Below are positions 22,256 to 33,500 of a stretch of 64,000 nt of DNA, in pieces (within the stretch, counting starts at the first letter, position 1; every line of letters begins with the position of its first letter). The position numbers were made by a program, and so were the translations under genes. Source of the stretch: Mytilinidion resinicola (taxonomy: Eukaryota > Ascomycota > Dothideomycetes > Mytilinidiales > Mytilinidiaceae); NCBI RefSeq assembly GCF_010093595.1, contig NW_022985455.1:743053-807052 (forward strand), in the 5' to 3' direction. The notes beneath the pieces are model-generated. The model did not search any database and was not told the origin of the DNA. It saw only the letters and a list, made by a program, of their open reading frames with translations.

Positions 22256-24179
22256 GACAGGCCAGCTGATATGTCGAGATTGGAACGACGAAGCTGATAA
22301 TGAGTGAAGGGCACCAGGCCTTGGAAAAGAAGTGAAGCAATGAGATGCGTGACGGTCGTAAGAAGGGTTGTGAAGTTGAAGGAAAAGAGAAGAAAGTTCA
22401 AGGGAAGGTGGACATGAAGATTATTTAAACGCAGGGCAGGACAGGAACAATAGGACTGACAACACAATAGCGCACAATAGCATGAATAGGCCAGTCCTAT
22501 TGACGGGCATGAACAATACGAAAGTGAGAAGCTGCTGGTGAACGCACGTGCCGCAAGTTGGTTCGCGGTCATCGCCGGGCCACTTTTCCGTTTGCCAGCG
22601 CGCAGCCAGGCCTCACTGCTCTGGCCGAGAGAAGGGCATCGATGCTGATAGTCCAATTGCGCGTACTGGCGGACAGCCATCAATGGCATGCGCTGATATG
22701 GAAATGCGATGTTGTTGCGCAAGAGCCATTGATAGATCTGTTGGCGTGGCCGCCGCACTGCCAGGTCCAGAGACGACACATGATGTGCGTAGGTCACGAA
22801 GGCTTGCCGTGTGCCCAGGATGCCAGCATTGCGAGATCGGGCCGCCGACTTGCTCCAAGAGATGCGCGGGCCGCAGTGGCCCGCCGTCGACACGTAGGAT
22901 TCGGGACCCGAGAGTCGAATTCTTCGGAGGTTGCACAGAAAACTTATTGATTTCCGATAGATCTGTCTAATAACAGTCGCGTGTTTGATTTTGGCCACCG
23001 TCCTCGACAGTACAAATCGAGGTGCGGATGCTGAGCGAGTTGCTACGCAAGAAAAACATAAAAGCACCCTTGACAGCGTTATTAGTGGCAAAGAAGGTTT
23101 GGCCTGCGAGGAAGCGACTTTATGCTTTTCACCATTTTAATTCACTGGCCAGCGCGTGATGCGGCAGAGCCGCGGGCGTAGGTGTTCCAAAAGATGGGAC
23201 GAAAGGACGAGGTCGAAAGTTACCCTTTTGAGACTAGCTTGATAATTAGCGTGAACTTCCGCAAAAACGTATATGGTAGTCTGAAGCACATACAGCTCTC
23301 CTACCATTCCATCCGAAAGCAGAGCGTAGACACGAAGGAGGCGATGAGTATTGAAGCCCGGAGAAGCACTACTTTGGCGTGCTAGCAAACGTAGCAGGTA
23401 GTAATGATGGAGTAGGTGGAGCTTCGAGCCTTCACTTGCCAGACGGAGACAGTAGACTGAATAGTGAAAGGGAAGACCAATCTCCGAACTCTGGCATATA
23501 TGGGCTTTCGTGAGGGCGAAAGTGGAGGATGACCATACTGAAGGAGATGAAGTCTGAAGCTTGAAATTGTATTGATTTTGGATACTTAGAAAGGAGAGAG
23601 TAAAGTTGGTAAAGAAGAAACACCTGGAAGCCTCGGTCTATACCAGAGCAGCTTCACTTTAACCTAGACTACTCCCCAGCAATGCGAGCTTCGAGATTCA
23701 CTAGGGTGTGTGGCGGTTAGCTAGCAGAGGAAGTCACCAGCATTTATACTGCAAATTAGATGTGCCATCCATTTTAAAGGCACAGATAACGGGACTTCAC
23801 GGCCAGAACTCATTTCGTTGCTAGCTATTCAGGTAGAAAGTGCAAGACACTCGTTGAGGTCCTGATGATGAATCTTGTACACGAGGAGCTGGCCATTTCT
23901 CTACTAGGGCAACGGCGGACACAAAGCGAGCAGGCATGCATGAATTCCAGGTCTATACAGCCACACGCTTCAAGAGGGATGGACTTGTAAAGACTAGTGG
24001 AGTATGACAGGCGTTTAGATGGCATCGAGAGTGGTAGCGTGTTGATACGTGGAGTTGCTGAAGCTTTGCAGTGCTCGAAGACCCCTGACCAATTTTCACC
24101 ACGCCAAGCTCGCTATCCACATCAGCCAGGCTTCTGCAGCTCAACTTTCTCCACCGACCTCACCTTCGAACACCACACC
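22256..24179. other. Intergenic, divergent orphan gene and Gemin2-like gene
   Basis: About 1.9 kb. A 424-codon frame on the minus strand (23091-21817) overlaps the orphan gene in another frame and has no family likeness, so it is rejected. Open frames at 22548-22970 (both strands) look like composition effects. No RNA gene or repeat is seen. Confidence 0.55.
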
Positions 24180-26496
24180 ATGGAGGCATCCTCCAAGGGC
24201 CGGAATCTGGCCGTCACCAAGGATGGCGCGAAATACAACAAGCTTACGCGCCCCGACGACCTATCCGACCTGATCCCCAAAGCCACCTCCGCAGCACCCC
24301 CGATGGACTCCGCAAAACGCAAGCTCGACGAGCTCAACCCCGCGAACGCAGACACCGATGAGGAGCCTCACAGCAAACGTGCGCGCCCCTCTGAGCTGCC
24401 GCCACAGGAAGAATACCATCTGGCAGTAGCATCCACCCAACAGCGTGAAGCCATCATCAACACGCGCAAGAGCATCAAGCCCAAGCTAGGCGCCAGGAAC
24501 GAGAAGTACGGCCAGGCTCAGGGCATCGGCCCAGGACTCGATGAATGGGACGATGGAGACGCCACCGATAGCTCGACGAACGAGGCCATGCAATATCTCC
24601 GCAGCGTAAGGTGAGCAAGCTCCCCGATTGCATGCTATTCCCAAACCTACATGCTCAACATCGATATATATAGCCAATCCCCCCAATAAGACTTCTCCGT
24701 TCCGAATGCTGTAAAGTATAACTCTGTGGAAGACTTGCTAACATTCGGGTTTGCTCAGGCAAGAGGCAGACGCCATTCCCGTCCTCGTCACCGCCCCGGC
24801 GCCTGAGATCCTTGAAGGCGAATCAGATGAAGCGATATACAACGACGGCGTCGGAGATATGCGAGCAATCTTTAGGGATGGCGTATGCATGGCTGCACGA
24901 AGCGACAGCTCTTTAACACCCACCGAAACCTCCGATGAATGCCGCGGTCTAGCAGTTCCTGATATCAGTCCTCAAGAAGCATACCGTGCTATGCTACTTA
25001 AAGAGCTAGGAGGCTTGCGGGACTCATTCAGCGGGACACCTCCACTCGAGGCACTGGACCGGTTGAGGGCGGCCAGCAAGACTCTGACTACATTCAATAG
25101 ACTGAATCACGCTTCCATGACTCGGTGGAATCCAATCCTGAGGCATACTTACCCTACACCTACGCAAATCTCTCAGATGAGCCATCGGACAACTATGCAT
25201 CTTATTGCGGCGTTGGCCGAGTGCTTGAAGCCAAATCGCAACATCACACCTCAGCTGAGCTGCTGGATCTGGGGTTTATTTGGACGCATTGGTGAAAGGG
25301 GAACATTACAGGCTGATGACGACTATACTGTGCGAGAGCTCGGTAAGGCAGCTGTAGCAATACGGTTATCCCATCTTGGTTATGACGTCCATCGGCCGTC
25401 TTTGGACTTGGATGAAAGCGATGAGCTAGGTGAAGACGGATATGAGCCTGCTGAAGGCCAGGACTCTGAGCACGACGAGCACAACAGCGAGCCTGATGAA
25501 GAGAGCAGCACATCACTGAAAGCTGAAGACCAAGACGCAAGTGCTGGAACGGAAACCAAGGGCCAGAGTACTATTTCTGTCAAACCTCTAGACCATCACC
25601 CTCAGGCCAACCCATCCCTACTCAAATGTGAAAGCGGATCTGAAGATGGCGAAATAGCTGACGATGACCCCTCCACGGTTGTCAGTTCTATCGAAACAGC
25701 CAAAGGCAATATTCCATCCACTCTCACAGTTGAATCGCCAAATCCAGAAACATCTCCACAAGTAGACGCCGCTCCGAAGCGCGAGAGAGGCCCGAACATC
25801 ACACCGAGGCTTCCCAGAAACACTCGCAAGGCTATAGTGAAAAAGAACAATAGAGCTAGACGGGAAAGGAAAAAGGCTGAAAGGGCTGAACAAGCTTCTA
25901 TTGGCACCAAGCACCCTTCGACGGGCCCACACGGCTCCAATCGCTCCTCATACGACCCCGACCGCTTCGTGTCATCAAACCCGCAGTTGGGGACCCGACG
26001 CTCGGTTTCTAATACTCACATGAATAGCAACGACGCAACCCGAGGCAGACAGCAAACGCGCAACACGTCTTCGCCAGAGCCGTCGCCTGATCCCTCACGC
26101 ACGAGGAGGAACACGTCATCCCCCGAGTTGTCACCGGGCCCGTATCGCCGTCTTCGTCGCACTAGCACACCGGACAAGCAAACTTTTCCTTCCCGTGCGG
26201 AAGCCGAACGCAGCCGCCTCATTCAAAACAATGGTGCGATTCCGCAGGTTGATGGAGCTAAGGAGCATGACGTACATGTCGTAAAAGGTGGAGATGATGC
26301 AATGGATGTGGTAATGGAACCTGAGGTCGACGACGGAGAAGTGGAGAAGGAACAGTGTAAAGAGGTAGAGGAGGAGGTGCCAAACATGAACACGCTTGCG
26401 ACCCTCGACATGATCATCACGATTGTAGGGGAGCGGTACGGGCAGCGGGATCTCTTGGACGCTCGGGAAGTATGGCAGCATGCAGTTGAGGTCTAG
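24180..26496 (+). CDS. Gemin2/SIP1-like protein with a long disordered insertion
   Basis: Two exons (24180-24610, 24759-26496) give 722 residues. The N-terminal region has a KRKLDELNP stretch and a conserved TRKSIKPKLGARNEKYG segment; AMQYLRSVRQEADAIPVLV resembles the Gemin2 entry YLRxVRxEAxxxP. The helical core RNITPQLSCWIWGLFGRIGE and DDDYTVRELGKAAVAIRLS resembles the fungal Gemin2 core, and the protein ends LATLDMIITIVGERYGQRDL, a typical Gemin2-like end. Gemin2 organises Sm proteins during snRNP assembly in the cytoplasm. The unusual part is about 300 residues between core and end, very acidic then Arg/Ser-rich, with short SSPEPSPDPS-type repeats. Typical Gemin2 proteins are much shorter. 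The assignment rests on remembered family patterns. Confidence 0.6.
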
Positions 26497-26864
26497 GCGA
26501 GATTGCGGAAGCTTTCTATGTGCGAATGCCCAAATTCTAGTACCTAGGTACGATCAGCCCTAGGTAAGGCTGAGCGCCTGAAAATGCAAACTCGAGGGAT
26601 TTCGTGGATTTACCCCAGCGACACATTAACAAGCACAGGAGCATGGCTAGAAAAACACAGCGTAAATAAATTTTCTCAAATCTCTATCTATTCCAAAAAG
26701 AGTTGATATTTGAAAGGTGATACGGATGCTTCTTAGACTATTCAGTGTTACTGATTCTCAACGAAACAAGGAGAACCGATTAGGATCGCTAGAACACCAA
26801 TGGCCAAGAAGTCGCCTTGCGCGGCAAGAGTGCGTTGGTCTACCTACCGCCCGACAATCGCGAC
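26497..26864. other. Intergenic between convergent genes
   Basis: 368 nt holding the 3' ends of the Gemin2-like (+) and SET (-) genes. No element recognised. Confidence 0.6.
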
Positions 26865-28040
26865 TCAGCCAGTTTTCTGTCTCTTGATAGAATGGGCAGA
26901 GCTCCCTTCTGGCTTAGTTTCCCACAACGAGGAAGCTTGACGATGCTTTTTGCTATTGTCCTTGGGTCCCCCCTTTTTGGAAGCTTTGCCGACTTCGTTC
27001 TCGTGCCTAGGCGCCGGAATGACCGACCTTCTCAGCTTTACTATGAGAGTCGGTCGAGTAGAGGGCGTCGAAGCATTATTCGTATGCCCTATTCCATCCG
27101 CAGCCCTCACAACGCCATCAGTTTCCTCGAATGCCAGAACCGGCTTACCGAGTTCGTTAATCTCAGATTCCATCGCCTCATCCTCTTCCCCCTCCTCTCC
27201 ACCTTCCTCATGCTCTTCTCCCCCCTCACTACGGTCCTCCTCCTCCTCTCCAGCCGCACAAACCTCACAAGCACACACCATCCCAAACCGCTCCCCATAC
27301 CCCACCGTCACCTGCTCGCCCCTCGCAATCCCCCTTCGCGTCACCACCACACAAACCCTGCCCCTGCCCACCCTCGCCGCCGCAAACTCCGCATTCGGCG
27401 CACACGAATGGTTGATAAACCGCGTGAACCCGCCCCGCGCCCACGCGTCAATCACCACCCTCCCGCCGCCCTGGCCCCCCACCGGCCCCACGGGGAAATC
27501 GATGCTGTAGTGGTCCCGGTACGCCGGCGCGACGCTGTCGAAGGGCCGCAGCTCGCCCGTGTACTCGCCGATGAGCGTGTTGGCGGCCAGGGCGGCTTTG
27601 GCGAAGAGGCCGATGGCCGGGTTGGTGGGGCGGAGGGAGAAGCGCGACCGCCAGTAGGCTTCGTCGGCGCGGAAGGCGGGGAGGCTGCAGCGGCAGAGGG
27701 GGGGAGTGGGCGCGGGGTGGGTGCAGTGCTTGCCGACGCAGAATTCGTCGCCGCGGGCGGAGAGGTTCGGGGGTTGGGTGGTGGTGGTGGTGGAGGTGGA
27801 GGCCCAGAAGGGGCTAGTGGGGGAGTAGGAGGTGTGGAGTTGTTGGATGGGGTGGATGAGGGGGGTGGTGGCTGTTTCTAGGGGGTTTGAGATGGGGATG
27901 AGGGTGCTGCCGCCTGAGGGGGTTCGGGAGCGGTAGTGGTAGTGGGGTTCTTTCCGGGATGGGGGGTCCGGTTGCGTCTTTTCCTTTTGCTGGGAGACGG
28001 GCTTTTGGGGGGGTGGGCTGAGTTTCTTGCGGGGGCTCAT
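26865..28040 (-). CDS. SET-domain protein, putative lysine methyltransferase
   Basis: A single exon of 391 residues. Residues 1-95 are disordered (Pro/Ser/Thr-rich). A Cys cluster at 101, 106, 116 and 118 could bind zinc before the SET core. The SET domain covers about 130-250: GLFAKAALAANTLIGEYTGE, RFINHSCAPNAEF (NHSC at 210-213, cofactor-binding), and GEQVTVGYGERF with the catalytic-type Tyr. A post-SET CACEVC (CxCxxC, 256-261) follows directly. The rest is acidic then basic, ending IKRQKTG. The N-terminal Cys group plus post-SET suggests a small histone methyltransferase, but substrate and subfamily are unclear. The coding strand is very GC-rich and gives a 354-codon antisense frame that is not a gene. 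Confidence 0.85.
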   Translation of the reverse strand: MSPRKKLSPPPQKPVSQQKEKTQPDPPSRKEPHYHYRSRTPSGGSTLIPISNPLETATTPLIHPIQQLHTSYSPTSPFWASTSTTTTTQPPNLSARGDEFCVGKHCTHPAPTPPLCRCSLPAFRADEAYWRSRFSLRPTNPAIGLFAKAALAANTLIGEYTGELRPFDSVAPAYRDHYSIDFPVGPVGGQGGGRVVIDAWARGGFTRFINHSCAPNAEFAAARVGRGRVCVVVTRRGIARGEQVTVGYGERFGMVCACEVCAAGEEEEDRSEGGEEHEEGGEEGEEDEAMESEINELGKPVLAFEETDGVVRAADGIGHTNNASTPSTRPTLIVKLRRSVIPAPRHENEVGKASKKGGPKDNSKKHRQASSLWETKPEGSSAHSIKRQKTG

Positions 28041-29124
28041 TGTGGGTGGGGAAGGCCCCTCGGGATGCTCTGAGGAAGGAGAAGAAAATAGTTTGTTGCT
28101 GTGTGTGTATGCAGCACAAGGGGTGGTGTGAGCGGAGTAACGAAGGATTGATAGAGCATTTGAGAGTTCTGGTACTTACGCTTTTATAAACGGAATACTT
28201 AGTGAATTGCATTTTCAGTGCGAGATCAGGCAGTGAATGAGCTACCAAACTAGGGTGCTCATTGACCTCCGTGGCTTCTCTGTCGAATATACTTCGTCAT
28301 TGAAACTGTATCGGGCGGAATAAATATCATACTGTAGCGTCTACAGTGCAAGGATTAAGATTCGAAGTACTATAAGCGATAACAAGGCAACTAACGCCAG
28401 GTCAAAGAGACTTAAGAAGCGGTCGCTGGTTGGAGTGATGAATAGATGCTGAGGTTGGCGTCGATGGCGTAGAGGGAGCTTAGTGAGAAATCGTGTGAGT
28501 GTATAAACGGAGTGGATACAGAATACCCACGATATTCCTTTGAATTTCAAGAAGGTTGATATGAGAAGGGACGTAGGCCCACGGGTTTTCCTTAGGCTTG
28601 AACATATTGAAGATATAACACGAGATCAAGGACTTAAATTCCACTTACCTGGCACCTAATATAGGTCCCCTCTCACTCCTCAAACAACCATCCTTTTCTC
28701 CGTTTGCTTTGCCATGCGGCTTAAATGCAACACGTGCCGTCCTATACCTTCAGTCAAACATCCTCATCCTCCTCATACTCTGACGCTATCAACGCAGATA
28801 CAGGGCTGAAGCAAGCACTTTGGTAGTGTCGCAAGCAACTGCAACTCAAAGAGGAATCGGATGTCGAAGATCTGAGGTGACTTCAACGTCGATCCAAACA
28901 TGCAGACAAGCCAGCAGAGCTTTTTTGACGAAGACTACATTCGGAAATTGTACAAAGGCGCTGTTTGCCGAGAGAAAGTACATTACGCTTGAATATATAA
29001 CTCAGATGACTTAAAATTGGAGACAGCCTGAGGGAGAAAATCGCGTGAGGACGACAGCGAGCTGAAAAAGGCAGTGGCATACAAGAAGATACGTAAAGTT
29101 GGTAGATTCCTAATGCAGAAAGCT
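28041..29124. other. Intergenic, SET promoter side to dioxygenase 3' end
   Basis: About 1.1 kb. No coding or RNA signal recognised; short open frames have no support. Confidence 0.55.
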
Positions 29125-30004
29125 TCATTTCCGTACACACAAGTCGCTCCGGATGACCCATTTTTCTCCTCCCAGAACTTCACGGCCCTCATGGAGCATG
29201 CAGTCCGCGCCGTGTCGATGGAGAAGTGCCATGCCGACTTCGAGATCGACCACAATTGGCGGGGGAGCTTCTTTCTTGGCTTTGCCCCTTTTCGGCAGTT
29301 CAGGCTCGGGGTAGAATACCGTCTCGCCTCCCTCGCATCCCGTTGCCGATGAGGTGAGGTACAGAAGGAGAGTCCAGGTGGTTTTGGCAGGAACTGGTGG
29401 CGGGCCAGGGATGGTGACATTGTTGAAGTCATCGTCTGAAATGATCAAATCGCCGCTCGGATGGTCCATAGAAAACGGTTCTAAGTGTATAACTTACAAT
29501 GCTGATCGAAAAACTGTCCTTTCGTGTAGCGGTAGATTCTGATATTGGGATTCAGGCCCACCTTTACCCACTGGTGAGCACGTCTAGCCACGCCTGGAGG
29601 GTTTGGGGCATTACCACTTCGCCGCCCCATAACTTATTCTGGGCATCGGGAGTCAACCCAAGACGGCCCTCTTCATTGATGCCAAGCACGAGGTTCTTCA
29701 GGGCGGTTCCGCTCCAGAGATGCTCGGCGAATGCCGGGTCGTCGATCTGGAAGCGGTCATTCACGCGGACAGCGTCGCCTTTCCTTGGTTTCCCGGGCGT
29801 GGTCGTCAATGGTAGAGACTTGAGAAAAGCGACGTATGTCTTGCACAGCGCCGACGTCCAAAGGCTCGGCACGGTGATAATCTGGTCCGGCCACACTTGG
29901 TGCAGGGCCAGGTCGGACTCGAGCCGCAGGGGAGTGAGGGGTGGCCAATTGGGCGGAGGCACGGCCACAGGTGCCACAGGGACTCGCTTGTGCTTGGGCG
30001 GCAT
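29125..30004 (-). CDS. Prolyl-4-hydroxylase-like 2-oxoglutarate/Fe(II) dioxygenase
   Basis: Three exons (30004-29615, 29570-29498, 29435-29125) sum to 774 nt, 257 residues. Seen: NPNIRIYRYTKGQFFDQHYD with the iron-binding His154-x-Asp156, the strand TTWTLLLYLTS, GGETVFYPEP, and DCMLHEGREVLGGEKWVIRS with the distal His236 and the 2-oxoglutarate-binding Arg250. This is the P4H-like dioxygenase fold. No signal peptide is seen, so a cytosolic or nuclear protein is likely, as in PHD/Tpa1-like enzymes (inference); the substrate is unknown. The first intron (29614-29571, 44 nt) was placed to join LWGGE to the YRYTKG region; its donor GTAATG is the weakest point. Divergent from the forkhead gene. Confidence 0.85.
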
Positions 30005-30570
30005 TGCGTCGATGCAACCCGCTGGCCGTGAAGACCTGGACGCTGGCGTGCTGTCACTGTGGAGCAGCTGGCACTGGGAGCAGCTGGAGTCCCTCGACGC
30101 GAGATGCTGGACGGACCGGCGTTGGAGGCGAGGCTACCAACGCAGCACCGGACCAGACTGCACGGATTCGCGGCAGACTGTGGCTGGGAGTGTCTGTCTC
30201 CACTCGCCCGTGGTTGAGTGCAGCGATTTTTATTTTTGTTTGCCGGCGGTGTGCGTGTGCGGTGGGCCGGATGATTCGGGATCAAGCGACTTTTCGCATA
30301 AACAGCGCTTGCGTCGCTCCATGGCCTGAGTTCTGCAAGGCCCAGGCACGTGCAAAAGCAACCCCATCGCATTCCCATCCGTCCCGTCTCGTCCCCGGCT
30401 TCACCTCCCGTTGCGCCCCAGAGCCTCAGAGCCCCCCGCACGCGTCGACTGCGCTGCCACCCCGCCGAGCCCGTCCGCGTCGCCGCCTCCGTCTGTCGCG
30501 CTGCAGACTGATGCCGACATCTCCTCTGCCCGCCCCCTACGAGTGCCGTCCCCCGTGAGGCACCCCCGAC
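30005..30570. promoter_or_regulatory. Shared divergent promoter region, dioxygenase and forkhead genes
   Basis: A 566-nt gap between two divergent starts; promoters for both must lie here. It is GC-rich with no TATA box. No defined operator was found. Confidence 0.5.
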
Positions 30571-33500
30571 ATGCTGGCCACCCATCCCGCGACCAGCCCT
30601 ACGGCGCGTGGCCATGTCGCCAGAGACGATGCCGCCGTGCAGCCGCCGCCCGAGGATACCGGCCGTGATGCGCCTGCCCTCTTCTTTGCGGAGCCAGAGC
30701 AGACGGCCTTCCGGGACGCTCCCGACAGTCCTCAACCCGCTACTATGCGTGCAGCTCCCGACACCATACACTCTCCCCCGCAGACAAGCCCAGAGCCGGT
30801 CCGTGAAACTGTAAACGAGTCGCCCTTCGTTCCTGAACCGGCCAATCCTTCTGCAGTCGTTCCTGAACAGGACCATTCTGATTCCCCCCTTCCGCTCTCT
30901 GAGTCCTTCCCGCCAACTCTCGAACCAGCCTTCGACGGCCATGCAGTACCTCCTTTCGACAAGACCAAGGCCTGGGACCTCGAAGTCTTTTCTAGACAAG
31001 ACTATTCGGAACCCCTCCCTCCTGTGTCTGCGACTCCCGAGCTCGATTCGGAATTTCCCCAACAACCCTACATAGGCGCATGGGACGACAAACACGTCCC
31101 CATAGCGACTGACGCTTCCATTGTAGCCTACAATAGGGCCGAAGCAGAGTACCAACTCAGAGAGGCAATCGAAGCAGAGCACCGACTCAAAGAGGCAAAA
31201 TACGCACAGCCCGTATCAACCCACGAGACTGCGCTTCCTGCGCAACTTGTCCGGAACAGCGACTCGCAGCGGATGAGCGCTTTTGCGAGACTCAAGTTCG
31301 ACGATGGCTTATATTACATGCACACCTACTCCCTAGAGCTTGGCCGTGACTCGGCTCAGTTCCGCCGCGAGCTGAAACGAAAGAGGCACGAGAAGCGGCC
31401 AACTAATCGCAAACGAAAGAGGGATCAAGCCGTGGACGACGATCGAAATGGCCTGGTCAGGACTCAACACAAGCGGAAGAGGGAAGACACCCTGAGCCAC
31501 GGCCCTCGTAGCGTCATCAGCGAAACCGGAGGTATTGTCCGCGTTCCGGCACACGACGTCTCTGCCGAGTATCAGCACCGTAGAGCAAGCGAGGCATCTC
31601 AATCAATCAGCTCTTCGTCTCACCATCACTCACAAGACCACTCACTTTGCATTCCGAACGAGGAAGGTGATACGTACGCACCGTCTTCTGTCATGATCGA
31701 CGCTCTTCCAGAAGTCCCGCGAGACCTTCAAGATCACGTTCCAGATCCGAGAGCGTGTCCTTTCCTCCCAATTCATTCTAGGAATGGACGCAACAAAGGA
31801 ACCTCTCGGAAGCATGGAAGGATAGAATACTACTTCCCTCTTGGCTACTGGCGGTTTCACGTCCTCGGATCAAACGGCGTTTTCCACAATGATGAATTTT
31901 ACACACCTGATGAGCCGCCGATTCCTCTCCAGCACGACGATGTGATTCAAATCGGCCAAGTCAAGTTCTCCTTCCAATTACCGGAAAGTGATCAAACCGA
32001 GGATGAAGCGTCTTCACAATCTATCGGAGGGAGAAGCAGCCGTGGCTTGAGTTTCGCATTTGAGAATGGGCAAGGACAGTACGAAGATGAGGATGTGTCG
32101 AGCGAGGGCGAGGAAGAGCGTGAAAGTATCGATCCTCGAGCAATACTCTATCGAGTAAAAGGCTATCGCCCGGACGATAGTGATGAAGACGAAGTCGAAG
32201 AGGAGGACGAGGACGACAGCGACGAAGACGCTGAAAGTGTTGACGACGAACCTCTAAGAAAGCGTATGCAAAAGAAGCCCAAAATGCAGACCCTGAAACT
32301 CAAAATGAGTCAGAAGGGCCAGAAAGCTTCCCATATACCTGTTGCCAAGCAGAGTAAGAAGAAGAGCAAACCTCGGCGCCTTCCATCACCTACCCCTCCG
32401 CCTCCGCCGCCGCCAAAGACTGTTATCAAAAAGGTGCAGAAAGGGAAGCAAAAGGAAGCCGCAAAAGAAGTAGCCAAGGACAAAAGCAAACCGCCCACTA
32501 ACGAGGTGGACAAGCCCAAAGAGAAGAATGGCGAGGTTGTAAAACCCGCAGACAATGAACCCCAAGCCAAGCCAGAGGCTGCAACGCAGTCGAATGATTC
32601 GCTTTCTGCCGGGACAATCATCACCCGCGAGATATGTGAGAGGTACTCATTACACGAGTCCATGATTGGCCAGGAGTACAAACCACGCAAAGGTCCAGGA
32701 CGGCCACCGAAAGACGGCTTCATGTCCAAGCGTGAGAAGGCCGCATTGGCAAGGAAAGCTAAAGATGATGAAAAGCTCAGGAAATTAGGGATAGACCCTA
32801 AGGAGGGATCAGCTATCAAAGAAGGTCCTAACCCTAAACTTGGTCGTGCACAGAAAGAGGGAAATGGGGCTGAGAACGAAGATGTGAAAAACTCGGTCGA
32901 AGGACATGCGAAAACCGGAGCCTCCGATCAAAGCAACGAGAAAAAGCCAGCTAAGAGCTCGAAGCCCCCACGCTCGCCTTCGCCTGTTATGAAAGAGACA
33001 GACTACACGGAAGAAGAGCTTGCACGCCCACCAGCAAATTATGTTGTCATGATTCATGAGGCAATATCCGCCTCTAAGACCGGGTCTCTCAACCTGCAGC
33101 AAATCTACAGCGCCATCGAGAGAAAACACCCATATTACAAGTTCCGAGTGGCGACCAACGGATGGCAGAGCAGTGTGCGGCACAATTTAGGCCAGCATGA
33201 CGCCTTTAAGAAAGGCGAGAAAGAGGGTAAAGGCTATAACTGGGTGATAAACCCAAGCGTTTCTATTGAGAAAGATCGGCGAAAACGAGCTACTCCACCT
33301 CCGCAGGCACGGCCACAAAATCCATACTACAGCAACCCTCAACAGTATCCTACGATGAATTCACAGGGAGTGCCGCAGCCATACTACCCGGGATATTCCC
33401 CTTATCCACAGCCTCATGGGGTGCATGCAGATGCCGCGGCTAGGGTCGGGACACCTGGCTCCAAAGACGTCCAGCCTTCTGGTCCTCGTCTACCTCCAAG

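Noticed and set aside
21817..23091. 424-codon open frame on the minus strand
   Set aside because: It overlaps the 560-residue orphan gene in another frame, has low-complexity Ser/Leu/Cys composition and no family likeness.
26817..27881. 354-codon open frame on the plus strand
   Set aside because: It is antisense to the GC-rich SET gene; the product is a His/Pro/Arg- and Gly-rich low-complexity string.
29806..31182. 458-codon open frame on the minus strand
   Set aside because: It is antisense to the forkhead gene and overlaps the dioxygenase first exon; Arg/Gly-rich composition typical of an antisense shadow.
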